Assembly: GCA_913045935.1 (NCBI GenBank)
Contig: CAJWSY010000001.1
Coordinates: 1-64,000, forward strand
DNA from: an uncultured Chloroflexota bacterium
GTDB lineage: Bacteria; Chloroflexota; Dehalococcoidia; Lucifugimonadales; GCA-002694895
Direction of reading: 5' to 3'
Length of the DNA: 64,000 nt
Shown: positions 21,037-28,791 of the stretch, one piece after another
How the letters are laid out: every line of letters starts with the position of its first letter
Position numbering within the stretch: the stretch's first letter is position 1
Made by a program: the position numbers and the translations under genes
Notes under the pieces: model-generated
What the model was told of the DNA's origin: nothing
What the model saw: the letters and a program-made list of their open reading frames with translations, nothing else
Database searches by the model: none

Positions 21037-21885
21037 TTATTCAAATTCTAATTTTATTTTTGTATTTTGAGCTTGATGAATAAGCGCACCGGAAGATATT
21101 CCATCAACACCTTTAATTAAATAACCAGGCAAGTTATCTATTGTTACTCCACCTGAAATCTCTATAAAAATATTTTTATTTACATTTCTTATTATTTGAA
21201 CGCATTCTTGAGCATATGCAGGAGACATATTATCTAACAATACTGCATCGATGTTATATTCTAATAATTTAGTTAATTGCTCTTTTTGATCCACTTCAAC
21301 TTGAATTGGATGTTCCATATTATAATTTTGGATAATTTTATAGAAATCGTCAGAAGAGGCAACCCAATGATTATCTTTAATTAACAAACCTTCTGATAAA
21401 TTCAATCTATGATTATAACCCCCTCCTACAGTAACTGCATATTTTTCAAATAATCTTAACCCTGGAGTAGTTTTACGTGTATCAAGAATCTTAATTCCAC
21501 TATCTTTTGTTATATCTGCATATTTTCTAGTTAAAGTAGAAATCCCTATTAATCTTTGGAGTAAATTTAATAAAATTCTTTCATATCTCAATAAACTTTT
21601 AGCATTCCCTTTTATAATAGCTATTTTTTGACCTTTAGTTAATTCGTCTCCATCTTCGCAAAGCATAGTTGTCTCAAAATGGTTCAGAGCTTTTATAATT
21701 GGTTTTCCGCAAAAAATTGCTGAATCTTCACAAACTAAATATGATACAGCTGTTTTTGTATCATCTACAGTTAAATCTGAAGTTGGATCTCCTTGTGGTG
21801 AATCTTCAATTAAAAACTCATCAAATTTTTCTTTTATATAATCAGGTGACAATGATGTTATTTGTTCGTATAAAGGATTATTCAT
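21037..21885 (-). CDS. nadC: Nicotinate-nucleotide pyrophosphorylase (quinolinate phosphoribosyltransferase)
   Basis: DTRKTTPGLRLFEKYAVTVGGGYNHRLNLSEGLLIKDNH; EISGGV. Confidence 0.95.
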   Translation of the reverse strand: MNNPLYEQITSLSPDYIKEKFDEFLIEDSPQGDPTSDLTVDDTKTAVSYLVCEDSAIFCGKPIIKALNHFETTMLCEDGDELTKGQKIAIIKGNAKSLLRYERILLNLLQRLIGISTLTRKYADITKDSGIKILDTRKTTPGLRLFEKYAVTVGGGYNHRLNLSEGLLIKDNHWVASSDDFYKIIQNYNMEHPIQVEVDQKEQLTKLLEYNIDAVLLDNMSPAYAQECVQIIRNVNKNIFIEISGGVTIDNLPGYLIKGVDGISSGALIHQAQNTKIKLEFE

Positions 21886-21930
21886 AATTACTATAATAAA
21901 ATTTTACAGAGATAATATAATATTTACTCA

Positions 21931-22599
21931 TTGAATAAAATACAAATAAAGCAAAACAAAAAATTTGGATTAGCATCAAAATCACCTCGAAGAATTGAGT
22001 TGAGTAAAATGCTAGGGTTATCTTTTGAAATTTTGAACTCATCTGACGCTGAGCCCAAACCTGTATTAAATGAATCTCCTGTAGACTACGTAATAAGAGC
22101 AAGTGAATTTAAGGTTAAAAACAACGATAACATTCTTAATGAATTCGTAATTGCTTCAGATACAATTGTGTCATTAGAGAAAGAAATTTTGGGAAAACCA
22201 ATAAATAAGAAAATTGCTATTGATATGATTACAAAACTAAATAATAAAACTCATTTTGTAATAACAGCTATATCAGTATTAAATACTAATAACAAATCTA
22301 TTACGAGCCTAGTGAAAAAAAGTAAAGTAAAATTTAAAAATTGGAACAATTCTCAAATTTACAAATATATAGAAAATAATGACATTTTAGACAAAGCCGG
22401 AGCATACGCTATACAAGATAACAATAATTCTCCTGTAGAGGATTACACTGGTTGTAAATTAAATATTGTCGGACTTCCTGTCTGTAATCTCATTGAATTA
22501 TTAATATCAAATCAAGTAATTGAAAAAACAAATCTGCCTAAAAACAATATTTGCAAATTAATTGAATCATGGCAGGAGCGAGAGGGCTCGAACCCCTGA
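21931..22599 (+). CDS. maf: Maf family nucleotide pyrophosphatase
   Basis: FGLASKSPRRIELSKMLGLSFEI, IASDTIVSLEKEILGKP, DKAGAYAIQ; 3' end lies on the complement of the tRNA gene. Confidence 0.88.
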   Translation: MNKIQIKQNKKFGLASKSPRRIELSKMLGLSFEILNSSDAEPKPVLNESPVDYVIRASEFKVKNNDNILNEFVIASDTIVSLEKEILGKPINKKIAIDMITKLNNKTHFVITAISVLNTNNKSITSLVKKSKVKFKNWNNSQIYKYIENNDILDKAGAYAIQDNNNSPVEDYTGCKLNIVGLPVCNLIELLISNQVIEKTNLPKNNICKLIESWQEREGSNP

Positions 22600-22645
22600 C
22601 CCTTGGTTTTGGAGACCAATGCTCTACCAACTGAGCTACGCTCCT
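22570..22645 (-). tRNA. tRNA-Trp (CCA anticodon)
   Basis: Reverse complement AGGAGCGTAGCTCAGTTGGTAGAGCATTGGTCTCCAAAACCAAGGGTCAGGGGTTCGAGCCCTCTCGCTCCTGCCA; AGGAGCG/CGCTCCT acceptor, anticodon loop CTCCAAA, encoded CCA. Confidence 0.97.
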
Positions 22646-22689
22646 TCGTCCTTAATAGATCAAGAATATTAATTAGAATACTTTGTGAT

Positions 22690-22713
22690 ATTCCCACTAT
22701 AATTCCCACTATA
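22690..22713. repeat. Exact tandem 12-mer (ATTCCCACTATA x2)
   Basis: attcccactata attcccactata read directly, upstream of tRNA-Trp. Confidence 0.9.
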
Positions 22714-22864
22714 AAGTTCAAATACTGCCATGATTTACTATTTGAAAGAATATTCTAGCATATCCTGTAACTGTAGCCGATTGGCTTTAAGGGTTATTAT
22801 TTATTTATATGTGATATCTTCAGAGACTAAAAGGTGTGAATATTAGATAAGGTATAATTTAATA

Positions 22865-23278
22865 ATGGAATTGCTAAAACATTTAAAACAAAACGGATAT
22901 AGAATCACAGAATCTAGAAAAATGATATGTGAAGTATTAGAAAAAAATGTTCATTTTCATTTCAGTGTCAACGAATTATATAAATTAATTAATTCTGAAT
23001 CGACATCAATAGTTGATAAAACTACTATTTACAGAACCCTTGATGCGCTAGAAGAATTAGGATTATTAACACATTCTCATGTTCCACATAAATCTGCCAT
23101 CTATTTTATAAATGATAAAAATCAAAACGTACATTTAATATGTGAAAAATGTGACAAAATCATTGATCTTCCAAATAATTCAATTAATTCTATAAATTCA
23201 ATATTAAAAAATGAAACTCATTTCGAATCTATAAATAATAATTATGTTTTTGTTGGGACATGTATTAAATGCAAATAG
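22865..23278 (+). CDS. Fur-family metalloregulator, candidate Nur/Zur
   Basis: NGYRITESRKMICEVLEKN.HFHFSVNELYKLI....VDKTTIYRTLDALEELGLL, CEKCDKI, C-terminal CIKCK. Confidence 0.9.
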   Translation: MELLKHLKQNGYRITESRKMICEVLEKNVHFHFSVNELYKLINSESTSIVDKTTIYRTLDALEELGLLTHSHVPHKSAIYFINDKNQNVHLICEKCDKIIDLPNNSINSINSILKNETHFESINNNYVFVGTCIKCK

Positions 23279-23301
23279 TTATTGCACATCAATTGCAATA
23301 A
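23279..23301 (+). promoter_or_regulatory. Candidate Fur/Nur-family operator
   Basis: Perfect inverted repeat TTATTGCA-N7-TGCAATAA; also reads TTGCAC-N5-TTGCAA, close to the Streptomyces Nur box TTGCAA-N5-TTGCAA. Confidence 0.7.
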
Positions 23302-23321
23302 GGCCCTGATTTTAATATAAT
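23293..23321 (+). promoter_or_regulatory. Candidate promoter of the Ni/Co transporter
   Basis: TTGCAA (23293-23298), 17-bp spacer, TATAAT (23316-23321); -35 coincides with operator half-site. Confidence 0.6.
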
Positions 23322-23347
23322 CAAAATATAATTTTCAAATTTATAAA

Positions 23348-24151
23348 ATGTTAGATATATTAAATTTTCAAATAGTTAACTTTTCTAATTTAGAGGAAAC
23401 ACTGCCAGATTCAAAATGGATTACAATGTTTGTTCTTGGACTAGCTATGGGATTAAGGCATGCTACAGATGCCGACCATGTCGTAGCAGTATCTACAATT
23501 GTTTCAAAATCAAAAAATATATGGAGAGGTTTTTGGATTGGATCTTCATGGGGATTGGGGCACACTATCCCGCTATTTATTCTTGGTTTTATTATTCTTA
23601 ATCTTAGAGATTTAATGAATAATTATGAGAGTATATCTCACTACTTTGAGTTTATTGTAGCATTAATGTTAGTAATTTTAGGAATTCAAGCATTAGTAAT
23701 ATCTCTAAAAAACAAAGACTTAGTAGGTTTATTATTTAGCAGAGCATACAATTTTTTAAATTTACCTAAATTTAAAATTCATGATGACAATGAGCATGAT
23801 ATAGAAAGTGAAAAACATTCTAAATTCAAATTCCATAAACCTCACTTTAGGGTTAAATCATTTTCAATAGGAATAATACATAGCTTAGCTGGAAGTGCTG
23901 CAGTGATGCTGATGTTACTACCTTCAATTAACAATGTTTTTAAAGGTTTGTTATTCATATCATTATTTGGTCTTGGAACGATCATATCGATGTCATTGAT
24001 GACATTTCTTCTTTCTCTTCCATTTGCATTAGGTAATAATAATAAATTTTTAGTAAATGGATTAAATGCCGTTGCAGGGATATTAAGTATATTACTTGGC
24101 ATATTACTTGGCTCAGATATTATGCTTGGTACAGAATTTATTTGGTACTAA
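23348..24151 (+). CDS. High-affinity nickel/cobalt transporter, NicO/UreH type
   Basis: LAMGLRHATDADHVVAVSTIVS, WIGSSWGLGHTIPLF, FSIGIIHSLAGSAAVMLM, FGLGTIISMSLMT; membrane protein. Confidence 0.88.
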   Translation: MLDILNFQIVNFSNLEETLPDSKWITMFVLGLAMGLRHATDADHVVAVSTIVSKSKNIWRGFWIGSSWGLGHTIPLFILGFIILNLRDLMNNYESISHYFEFIVALMLVILGIQALVISLKNKDLVGLLFSRAYNFLNLPKFKIHDDNEHDIESEKHSKFKFHKPHFRVKSFSIGIIHSLAGSAAVMLMLLPSINNVFKGLLFISLFGLGTIISMSLMTFLLSLPFALGNNNKFLVNGLNAVAGILSILLGILLGSDIMLGTEFIWY

Positions 24152-24154
24152 TAT

Positions 24155-24589
24155 TCATTTCAAATTTTCATCTACTTCGACTTGGTATGATTCAACCAAA
24201 CTATTAGTTTCATTTGCCATTCCCACCACTGCGATTAGTTCTTTAAGCATTTCATCATCCATACCTTTCAATTTAGCTGACTTTATATGTGACCTTATAC
24301 AATATTCACAACTGTTTGTCATTGACACAGCAATATAAATCATCTCTTTAAATAATGAACTTAGATGCCCTTCTTGCATAACTTGTTGTAAAGAATTCCA
24401 TGTTCGTTCTAAAGTATTGGGATCGTTTGCAATCGTTTTCCAAAAATTAGGAACTTTATCTATTTTTCTTATTACTTTTATCTCATTAAATATTTTTTTT
24501 ACCTTCGAATTTTTTGTATTTTCAGATATAGGTTTTAAAATAGTCATTACTTTTTCTCCATTTAATATATATGTATGATAATAATACAT
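24155..24589 (-). CDS. Carboxymuconolactone decarboxylase/AhpD-like family protein
   Basis: KEMIYIAVSMTNSCEYCIRSHIKSAKLKGM (CxxCxxxH). Confidence 0.88.
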   Translation of the reverse strand: MYYYHTYILNGEKVMTILKPISENTKNSKVKKIFNEIKVIRKIDKVPNFWKTIANDPNTLERTWNSLQQVMQEGHLSSLFKEMIYIAVSMTNSCEYCIRSHIKSAKLKGMDDEMLKELIAVVGMANETNSLVESYQVEVDENLK

Positions 24590-24610
24590 TAAATATATAA
24601 TGCGAAAAAT

Positions 24611-25441
24611 ATGTCCAAAGATTATGACAACTCATCTATAAATGAATTGATTGACGAATTTGTAATACAAGAAATAAATTTTAAAGATGTAATAAACAAT
24701 AATAAATCTGAAATAGAGAAATTAATAATTGAATGCTCAAATAGGATACAAAACAAAAATAAAATATTTTTAATTGGTTCAGGGACAAGCGGCAGATTAG
24801 GAATGATAGAATCATCAGAAGTTTATCCTACTTTTGGTGACAATTCATTCACAGGCATTATTGCAGGTGGAATCGATGCAATGACTCACTCTGTTGAAGG
24901 TTCAGAGGATTCGTTAACAGATGGAATAAATCAACTAAATACACACGGCTTAAGATCTGACGATCTTGTTATAGGAATTAGTGCTAGTGGAACAACGCCA
25001 TTTACAATAGCAGCTTTAAATAATAGTAAAAACAAAAAAATCAAAACTTGTTTGATATCTAATCAATCACAAAATAATTATGATATAAACATTCAACTTG
25101 GGGTCATATACGAAAAAATCTTAGGTTCAACAAGAATGTTATCTGGTACTTTAACCAAGCAATTACTAAATCTAGTTACAACTATTTCAATGATCAAATC
25201 TGGAAAAACTTATAAAAATTACATGGTCAATGTAAAACCTCTAAATAAAAAATTAATTAAAAGATCAATTGATATAATTAGTAAAATAACAGTTACTGAC
25301 ACAAAATTTGCCACAACACTTTTTGAAAAATCAAATTATAAAATCAAACATGCAATAGTAATGCATATTAAAAACATTGACTACAAAGATGCTGATCAAT
25401 TACTTGAAGCTAACCAGGGATTTTTATATAAAATTATATAG
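24611..25441 (+). CDS. murQ: N-acetylmuramic acid 6-phosphate etherase
   Basis: LIGSGTSGRLGMIESSEVYPTFG, IIAGGIDAMTHSVEGSEDS, GISASGTTPF, GSTRM. Confidence 0.88.
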   Translation: MSKDYDNSSINELIDEFVIQEINFKDVINNNKSEIEKLIIECSNRIQNKNKIFLIGSGTSGRLGMIESSEVYPTFGDNSFTGIIAGGIDAMTHSVEGSEDSLTDGINQLNTHGLRSDDLVIGISASGTTPFTIAALNNSKNKKIKTCLISNQSQNNYDINIQLGVIYEKILGSTRMLSGTLTKQLLNLVTTISMIKSGKTYKNYMVNVKPLNKKLIKRSIDIISKITVTDTKFATTLFEKSNYKIKHAIVMHIKNIDYKDADQLLEANQGFLYKII

Positions 25442-25443
25442 AT

Positions 25444-26538
25444 ATGAATAAAATTAATATAATTGGATTAATGACAGGAACGTCATGTGATGGCATGGAC
25501 TTATGTTTGATTCAATGCAACTTATCAAATGGAATACCTGTTGCGAAAATAGTTAAAACCCAATATGTAGAATATTCTGAAAAATTTAGTAAATCTTTAT
25601 TACAAATAAACTCATCATCAATTGATAATATAGCACAATATCATATGAGTTTAGGAAAATTATGGGCTACTGAAATTAATAATTGGGTGGTAAAAAATAA
25701 ATTTAAAATAGATATGATAGGGATTCACGGGCAGACTATTTATCACAAAGGAAAAAATGCAAGTATCCAAATAGGTGAGCCATTATACATATCAAAAAAA
25801 CTTAAAGTTCCTGTAATTCATAATTTTAGAACAAAAGACATTATTAACCATGGTCAAGGAGCTCCATTAATGCCAATTGTAGATAATTGGATTTTTAATG
25901 ATTTGAAAGAAAATGTTATCACCCTAAATATCGGGGGCATATCAAATATTACTATTATAAATAAAGATAAAAAAATTTCGGGTTTCGATACAGGCCCTGG
26001 AATGTCTTTGTCAGATCTTTATTGTTTACGTTTTTTATCTCAAAAATATGATGTGAATGGCACAATGGCGCTAAATGGAAATATTGATATTAATCTGGTA
26101 AATAAATGGATACATGATGAAAAATTCATATTAGACTCTCCTCCAAAAAGTGCAGACAAATCACTTTTTGGAGAAGAGTGGTTAGATAAAAATATAAATA
26201 ATTTTGATTCACATGAAAATAACTTAGCAAATTTAGCTTATTTCACTTCATTAAGTATATCTTTAAATGTGAAAGCAAATGATAAAAGTAAAAATACATC
26301 CATTTATGTTTCAGGAGGAGGTATAAAAAATAAAGCAATTATGACTAATCTTTCTGAACTACTTCCAAAATTCAAAATATTGTCTATAGCAAAAAAAGGA
26401 ATAGATCCAAAATATAAAGAAGCGTATGCTTTTGCGATGTTGGCAGCATCTAATTATTTCAAAATAAAAGTAGATACAAGGCATATCACCGGAGCAAAAG
26501 ATCCATATATAATTGGAGAAAAAGTATTATGGAGTTAA
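25444..26538 (+). CDS. anmK: Anhydro-N-acetylmuramic acid kinase
   Basis: GLMTGTSCDGMDLCLIQ, GIHGQTIYHK, NIGGISNIT, FDTGPGMSLSD, YVSGGGIKN. Confidence 0.95.
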   Translation: MNKINIIGLMTGTSCDGMDLCLIQCNLSNGIPVAKIVKTQYVEYSEKFSKSLLQINSSSIDNIAQYHMSLGKLWATEINNWVVKNKFKIDMIGIHGQTIYHKGKNASIQIGEPLYISKKLKVPVIHNFRTKDIINHGQGAPLMPIVDNWIFNDLKENVITLNIGGISNITIINKDKKISGFDTGPGMSLSDLYCLRFLSQKYDVNGTMALNGNIDINLVNKWIHDEKFILDSPPKSADKSLFGEEWLDKNINNFDSHENNLANLAYFTSLSISLNVKANDKSKNTSIYVSGGGIKNKAIMTNLSELLPKFKILSIAKKGIDPKYKEAYAFAMLAASNYFKIKVDTRHITGAKDPYIIGEKVLWS

Positions 26539-26539
26539 T

Positions 26540-27253
26540 TTGAGAATAGCTAAATATTTGGCATCCCAAAATATCGGATCAAGAAGAGAAATTGAAAGAT
26601 ACATCAAACAAAATAGAATAAAAGTCAACGGATCAATCATACATTCGCCAATTACTTTTGTAGGTGAAAATGACAATATTCAGCTTGATAACAAATTAAT
26701 TGAACACACAAATAAAATATCTATACTAAAATTCCATAAACCTGTTAAATATATAACTTCGAATAAAAAGCAAAATAACAAACCGATTATTTTCGACATT
26801 ATTGACAAACAATATAGAAACTACAAAACTGCAGGAAGATTAGATTATTTTTCTGAAGGACTGTTGATATTAGCGTCTAATGGAGAAATAACAAGAAACT
26901 TAGAATTACCTAAAAATAAATTTAAAAGAGTATATGAAGTAACAGTAAACGGATTATTCAAAGAAGAAAATTTAGCGAAAATAAGCAAAGGTGTAATGAT
27001 TCAAAATATAAAATACAAACCTTTCTCATATCAAATAATAAATACACAGAAAAAAACAACCAAATTAAAACTAACTCTTGTAGAAGGTAAAAATAGAGAA
27101 ATAAGAAATATAATGTCTTACTTGAAGTTAAATATAATAAAATTAAAACGAACTGAATATGGGCCTTTCAAGCTAAACACTCTTAAATCAAAAGAGTTGC
27201 AGTTAGCTAGTGAAAATGAAATCAAACAATATTATGAAAATTTAAAAAAATGA
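26540..27253 (+). CDS. rRNA pseudouridine synthase, RluB/RsuA family
   Basis: S4 domain LRIAKYLASQNIGSRREIERYIKQNRIKVNG, GRLDYFSEGLLILASNGE; TTG start at 26540 preferred over ATG 26513 inside anmK. Confidence 0.88.
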   Translation: MRIAKYLASQNIGSRREIERYIKQNRIKVNGSIIHSPITFVGENDNIQLDNKLIEHTNKISILKFHKPVKYITSNKKQNNKPIIFDIIDKQYRNYKTAGRLDYFSEGLLILASNGEITRNLELPKNKFKRVYEVTVNGLFKEENLAKISKGVMIQNIKYKPFSYQIINTQKKTTKLKLTLVEGKNREIRNIMSYLKLNIIKLKRTEYGPFKLNTLKSKELQLASENEIKQYYENLKK

Positions 27254-27882
27254 TAAATTTATTTAACAAACAAGAATTATTAAATGGAATTAACTATCTT
27301 TCTAGCAATTACCCAATTATGCAAAAATTATACAGGCAATACGGGACTCCAAATTTAGATCGTGGATCAAAAGATATTTTTCTATCGTTAATCAGATCAA
27401 TTATATCTCAACAAATTAGCACTCAAGCAGCTTTAAGTGTGCATAAGAAATTTCAAAATTTATTCTCAGAAAATATAATAACACCCGATGCGATTTTGTC
27501 CGAAGATGAGGTGAATTTAAAATCTGCCGGTCTTTCTAAACAAAAAATTGAATATATAAGATCAACATCTCAATTTTTTATTAAAACAAAGTATACAAAT
27601 GAAGACTTAAGTTCTATGAATGACAGCGATTTAAAAAAACAATTAATCTCAATTAAAGGAGTAGGTCCCTGGACAATTGATATGATTTTAATATTTTCTC
27701 TAGGCAGGCCTGATATTTTTCCAGTTGGTGATTTAGCTATACGTAAAGGTTTTAACATTCTTTATGGAAAAGAGCATACTGAAAAACAAATGATTAATGA
27801 GTCAAAAAACTGGAAACCATACAGAACTATATTCTCATGGTATTTATGGAGAGTGATAGATGGAACATGGGAATCATTATAA
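27250..27882 (+). CDS. DNA-3-methyladenine glycosylase (AlkA-type, HhH-GPD)
   Basis: LIRSIISQQISTQAALSVHKKF, LISIKGVGPWTIDMILIFSLGRPDIFPVGDLAIRKG. Confidence 0.92.
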   Translation: MINLFNKQELLNGINYLSSNYPIMQKLYRQYGTPNLDRGSKDIFLSLIRSIISQQISTQAALSVHKKFQNLFSENIITPDAILSEDEVNLKSAGLSKQKIEYIRSTSQFFIKTKYTNEDLSSMNDSDLKKQLISIKGVGPWTIDMILIFSLGRPDIFPVGDLAIRKGFNILYGKEHTEKQMINESKNWKPYRTIFSWYLWRVIDGTWESL

Positions 27883-27887
27883 TTATA

Positions 27888-28073
27888 ATTTTTTTTATGG
27901 TTTTAAACACTCTATGAAGGGAGGGGGTTGACAAGTCTGTTTTAATTCTGTTATAATAGTCTCACGTCAGCTTAAATAGCTGGCTTTTTTTTTGGATTTT
28001 TTTAATCCTTTCCTAATAATTTGTTAACCAAATCTTTATTCATTTGCGCATAAAACCATTTGTCCGGTGTAAT
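27888..28073. repeat. Tandem 186-bp repeat, copy 1
   Basis: Base-by-base identical to 28074-28259; includes promoter-like and terminator-like elements and a 24-codon copy of the 3' end of the downstream minus-strand gene. Confidence 0.95.
27928..27993 (+). promoter_or_regulatory. Consensus sigma70 promoter followed at once by a hairpin plus T9 (copy 1)
   Basis: TTGACA 27928-27933, 18-bp spacer, TATAAT 27952-27957, then GTCAGCT-TAAAT-AGCTGGC (27966-27984) and TTTTTTTTT (27985-27993). Confidence 0.65.
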
Positions 28074-28259
28074 ATTTTTTTTATGGTTTTAAACACTCTA
28101 TGAAGGGAGGGGGTTGACAAGTCTGTTTTAATTCTGTTATAATAGTCTCACGTCAGCTTAAATAGCTGGCTTTTTTTTTGGATTTTTTTAATCCTTTCCT
28201 AATAATTTGTTAACCAAATCTTTATTCATTTGCGCATAAAACCATTTGTCCGGTGTAAT
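28074..28259. repeat. Tandem 186-bp repeat, copy 2
   Basis: Identical to 27888-28073; period 186 from ATGG at 27897 vs 28083. Confidence 0.95.
28114..28179 (+). promoter_or_regulatory. Consensus sigma70 promoter followed at once by a hairpin plus T9 (copy 2)
   Basis: Same elements as copy 1, shifted by 186 bp. Confidence 0.65.
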
Positions 28260-28742
28260 ATTTTTGTGATCTATAATTTCTAAATTATCATTTACAAGAT
28301 AAGTAGAAGGAACTGTTGTATTATTAAAATACTTTGCAAAAGCCATTCCTAAATCTGTTTTACTTATTTGCATAGAATACAAGATAGGAACATCTTTGTT
28401 AATAATATTTTCCAAATCTCTCACCGAGGATTTTGCAGATCTGCATGTTGCTCAGGATTCTTCCCATAAATAAATCAAAGTATATGGTCTGGTTTCATAA
28501 ATCTTTTTAAAATCGTTAGTTTTATATTTATCATAAAACTCTTTTTCAGCTTTATTTTTTTTCAAATCATTTTTATTCTTAATGACATTGTACTTTTCAG
28601 TTAAATCTATATTAGACAAATCTTCTTTTGCCATTAATTTGTACATTTCTGAATTAGGATCATGATTAACTAAATTTTCATTAGTTGAACAAGCTAAAAA
28701 TAAAAAAATAATTATGCTTAAAATCTTTTTGTTTAAATTCAT
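28188..28742 (-). CDS. Thioredoxin-fold lipoprotein, candidate selenoprotein with in-frame UGA (UxxC active site); otherwise a nonsense pseudogene
   Basis: ORFs 28452..28742 and 28188..28424 are in the same frame, separated only by TGA (28452-28454) and nine sense codons: ...RPYTLIYLWEES-U-ATCRSAKSSVRDLENI...FNNTTVPSTYLVNDNLEIID...; LFLAC lipobox-like signal and Trx cis-Pro VPST. Confidence 0.7.
28414..28433 (-). promoter_or_regulatory. Candidate bacterial SECIS element
   Basis: RNA AAAUC-CUC-GGU-GAG-A-GAUUU: 8-bp stem with one bulged A, GGU apical loop, loop begins 26 nt after the UGA. Confidence 0.55.
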
Positions 28743-28762
28743 ATAAGTTGGTCTAAAATAAT

Positions 28763-28791
28763 AGAGGCTAGTAAATATTATACTAGCCTCT
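28763..28791 (-). terminator. Strong hairpin/terminator downstream of the M20 amidohydrolase gene
   Basis: Perfect 11-bp inverted repeat AGAGGCTAGTA-aatatta-TACTAGCCTCT, followed on minus strand by ATTATTTTAG. Confidence 0.65.

Noticed and set aside
22512-22721. 69-aa minus-strand ORF over the tRNA-Trp region
   Set aside because: It spans the whole tRNA gene; tRNA structure is unambiguous and the peptide resembles no family I recognise.
24155-24589. AhpD-like protein as a second selenoprotein
   Set aside because: Active site is an ordinary CEYC (CxxC) with no UGA.
24560-24605. Inverted repeat ATGTAT-N7-ATACAT between the AhpD-like and murQ genes
   Set aside because: Six-bp AT-rich arms are not distinguishable from background here.
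27888-28259. CRISPR array or MITE
   Set aside because: Only two directly abutting 186-bp copies, no spacers, no terminal inverted repeats; it is a tandem duplication.
28188-28742. Alternative code (UGA=Trp) to explain the in-frame TGA
   Set aside because: TGA is used as a normal stop in other genes here (e.g. maf at 22597-22599, rluB at 27251-27253), and Trp is served by a CCA-anticodon tRNA. Sec insertion or a nonsense mutation remain.
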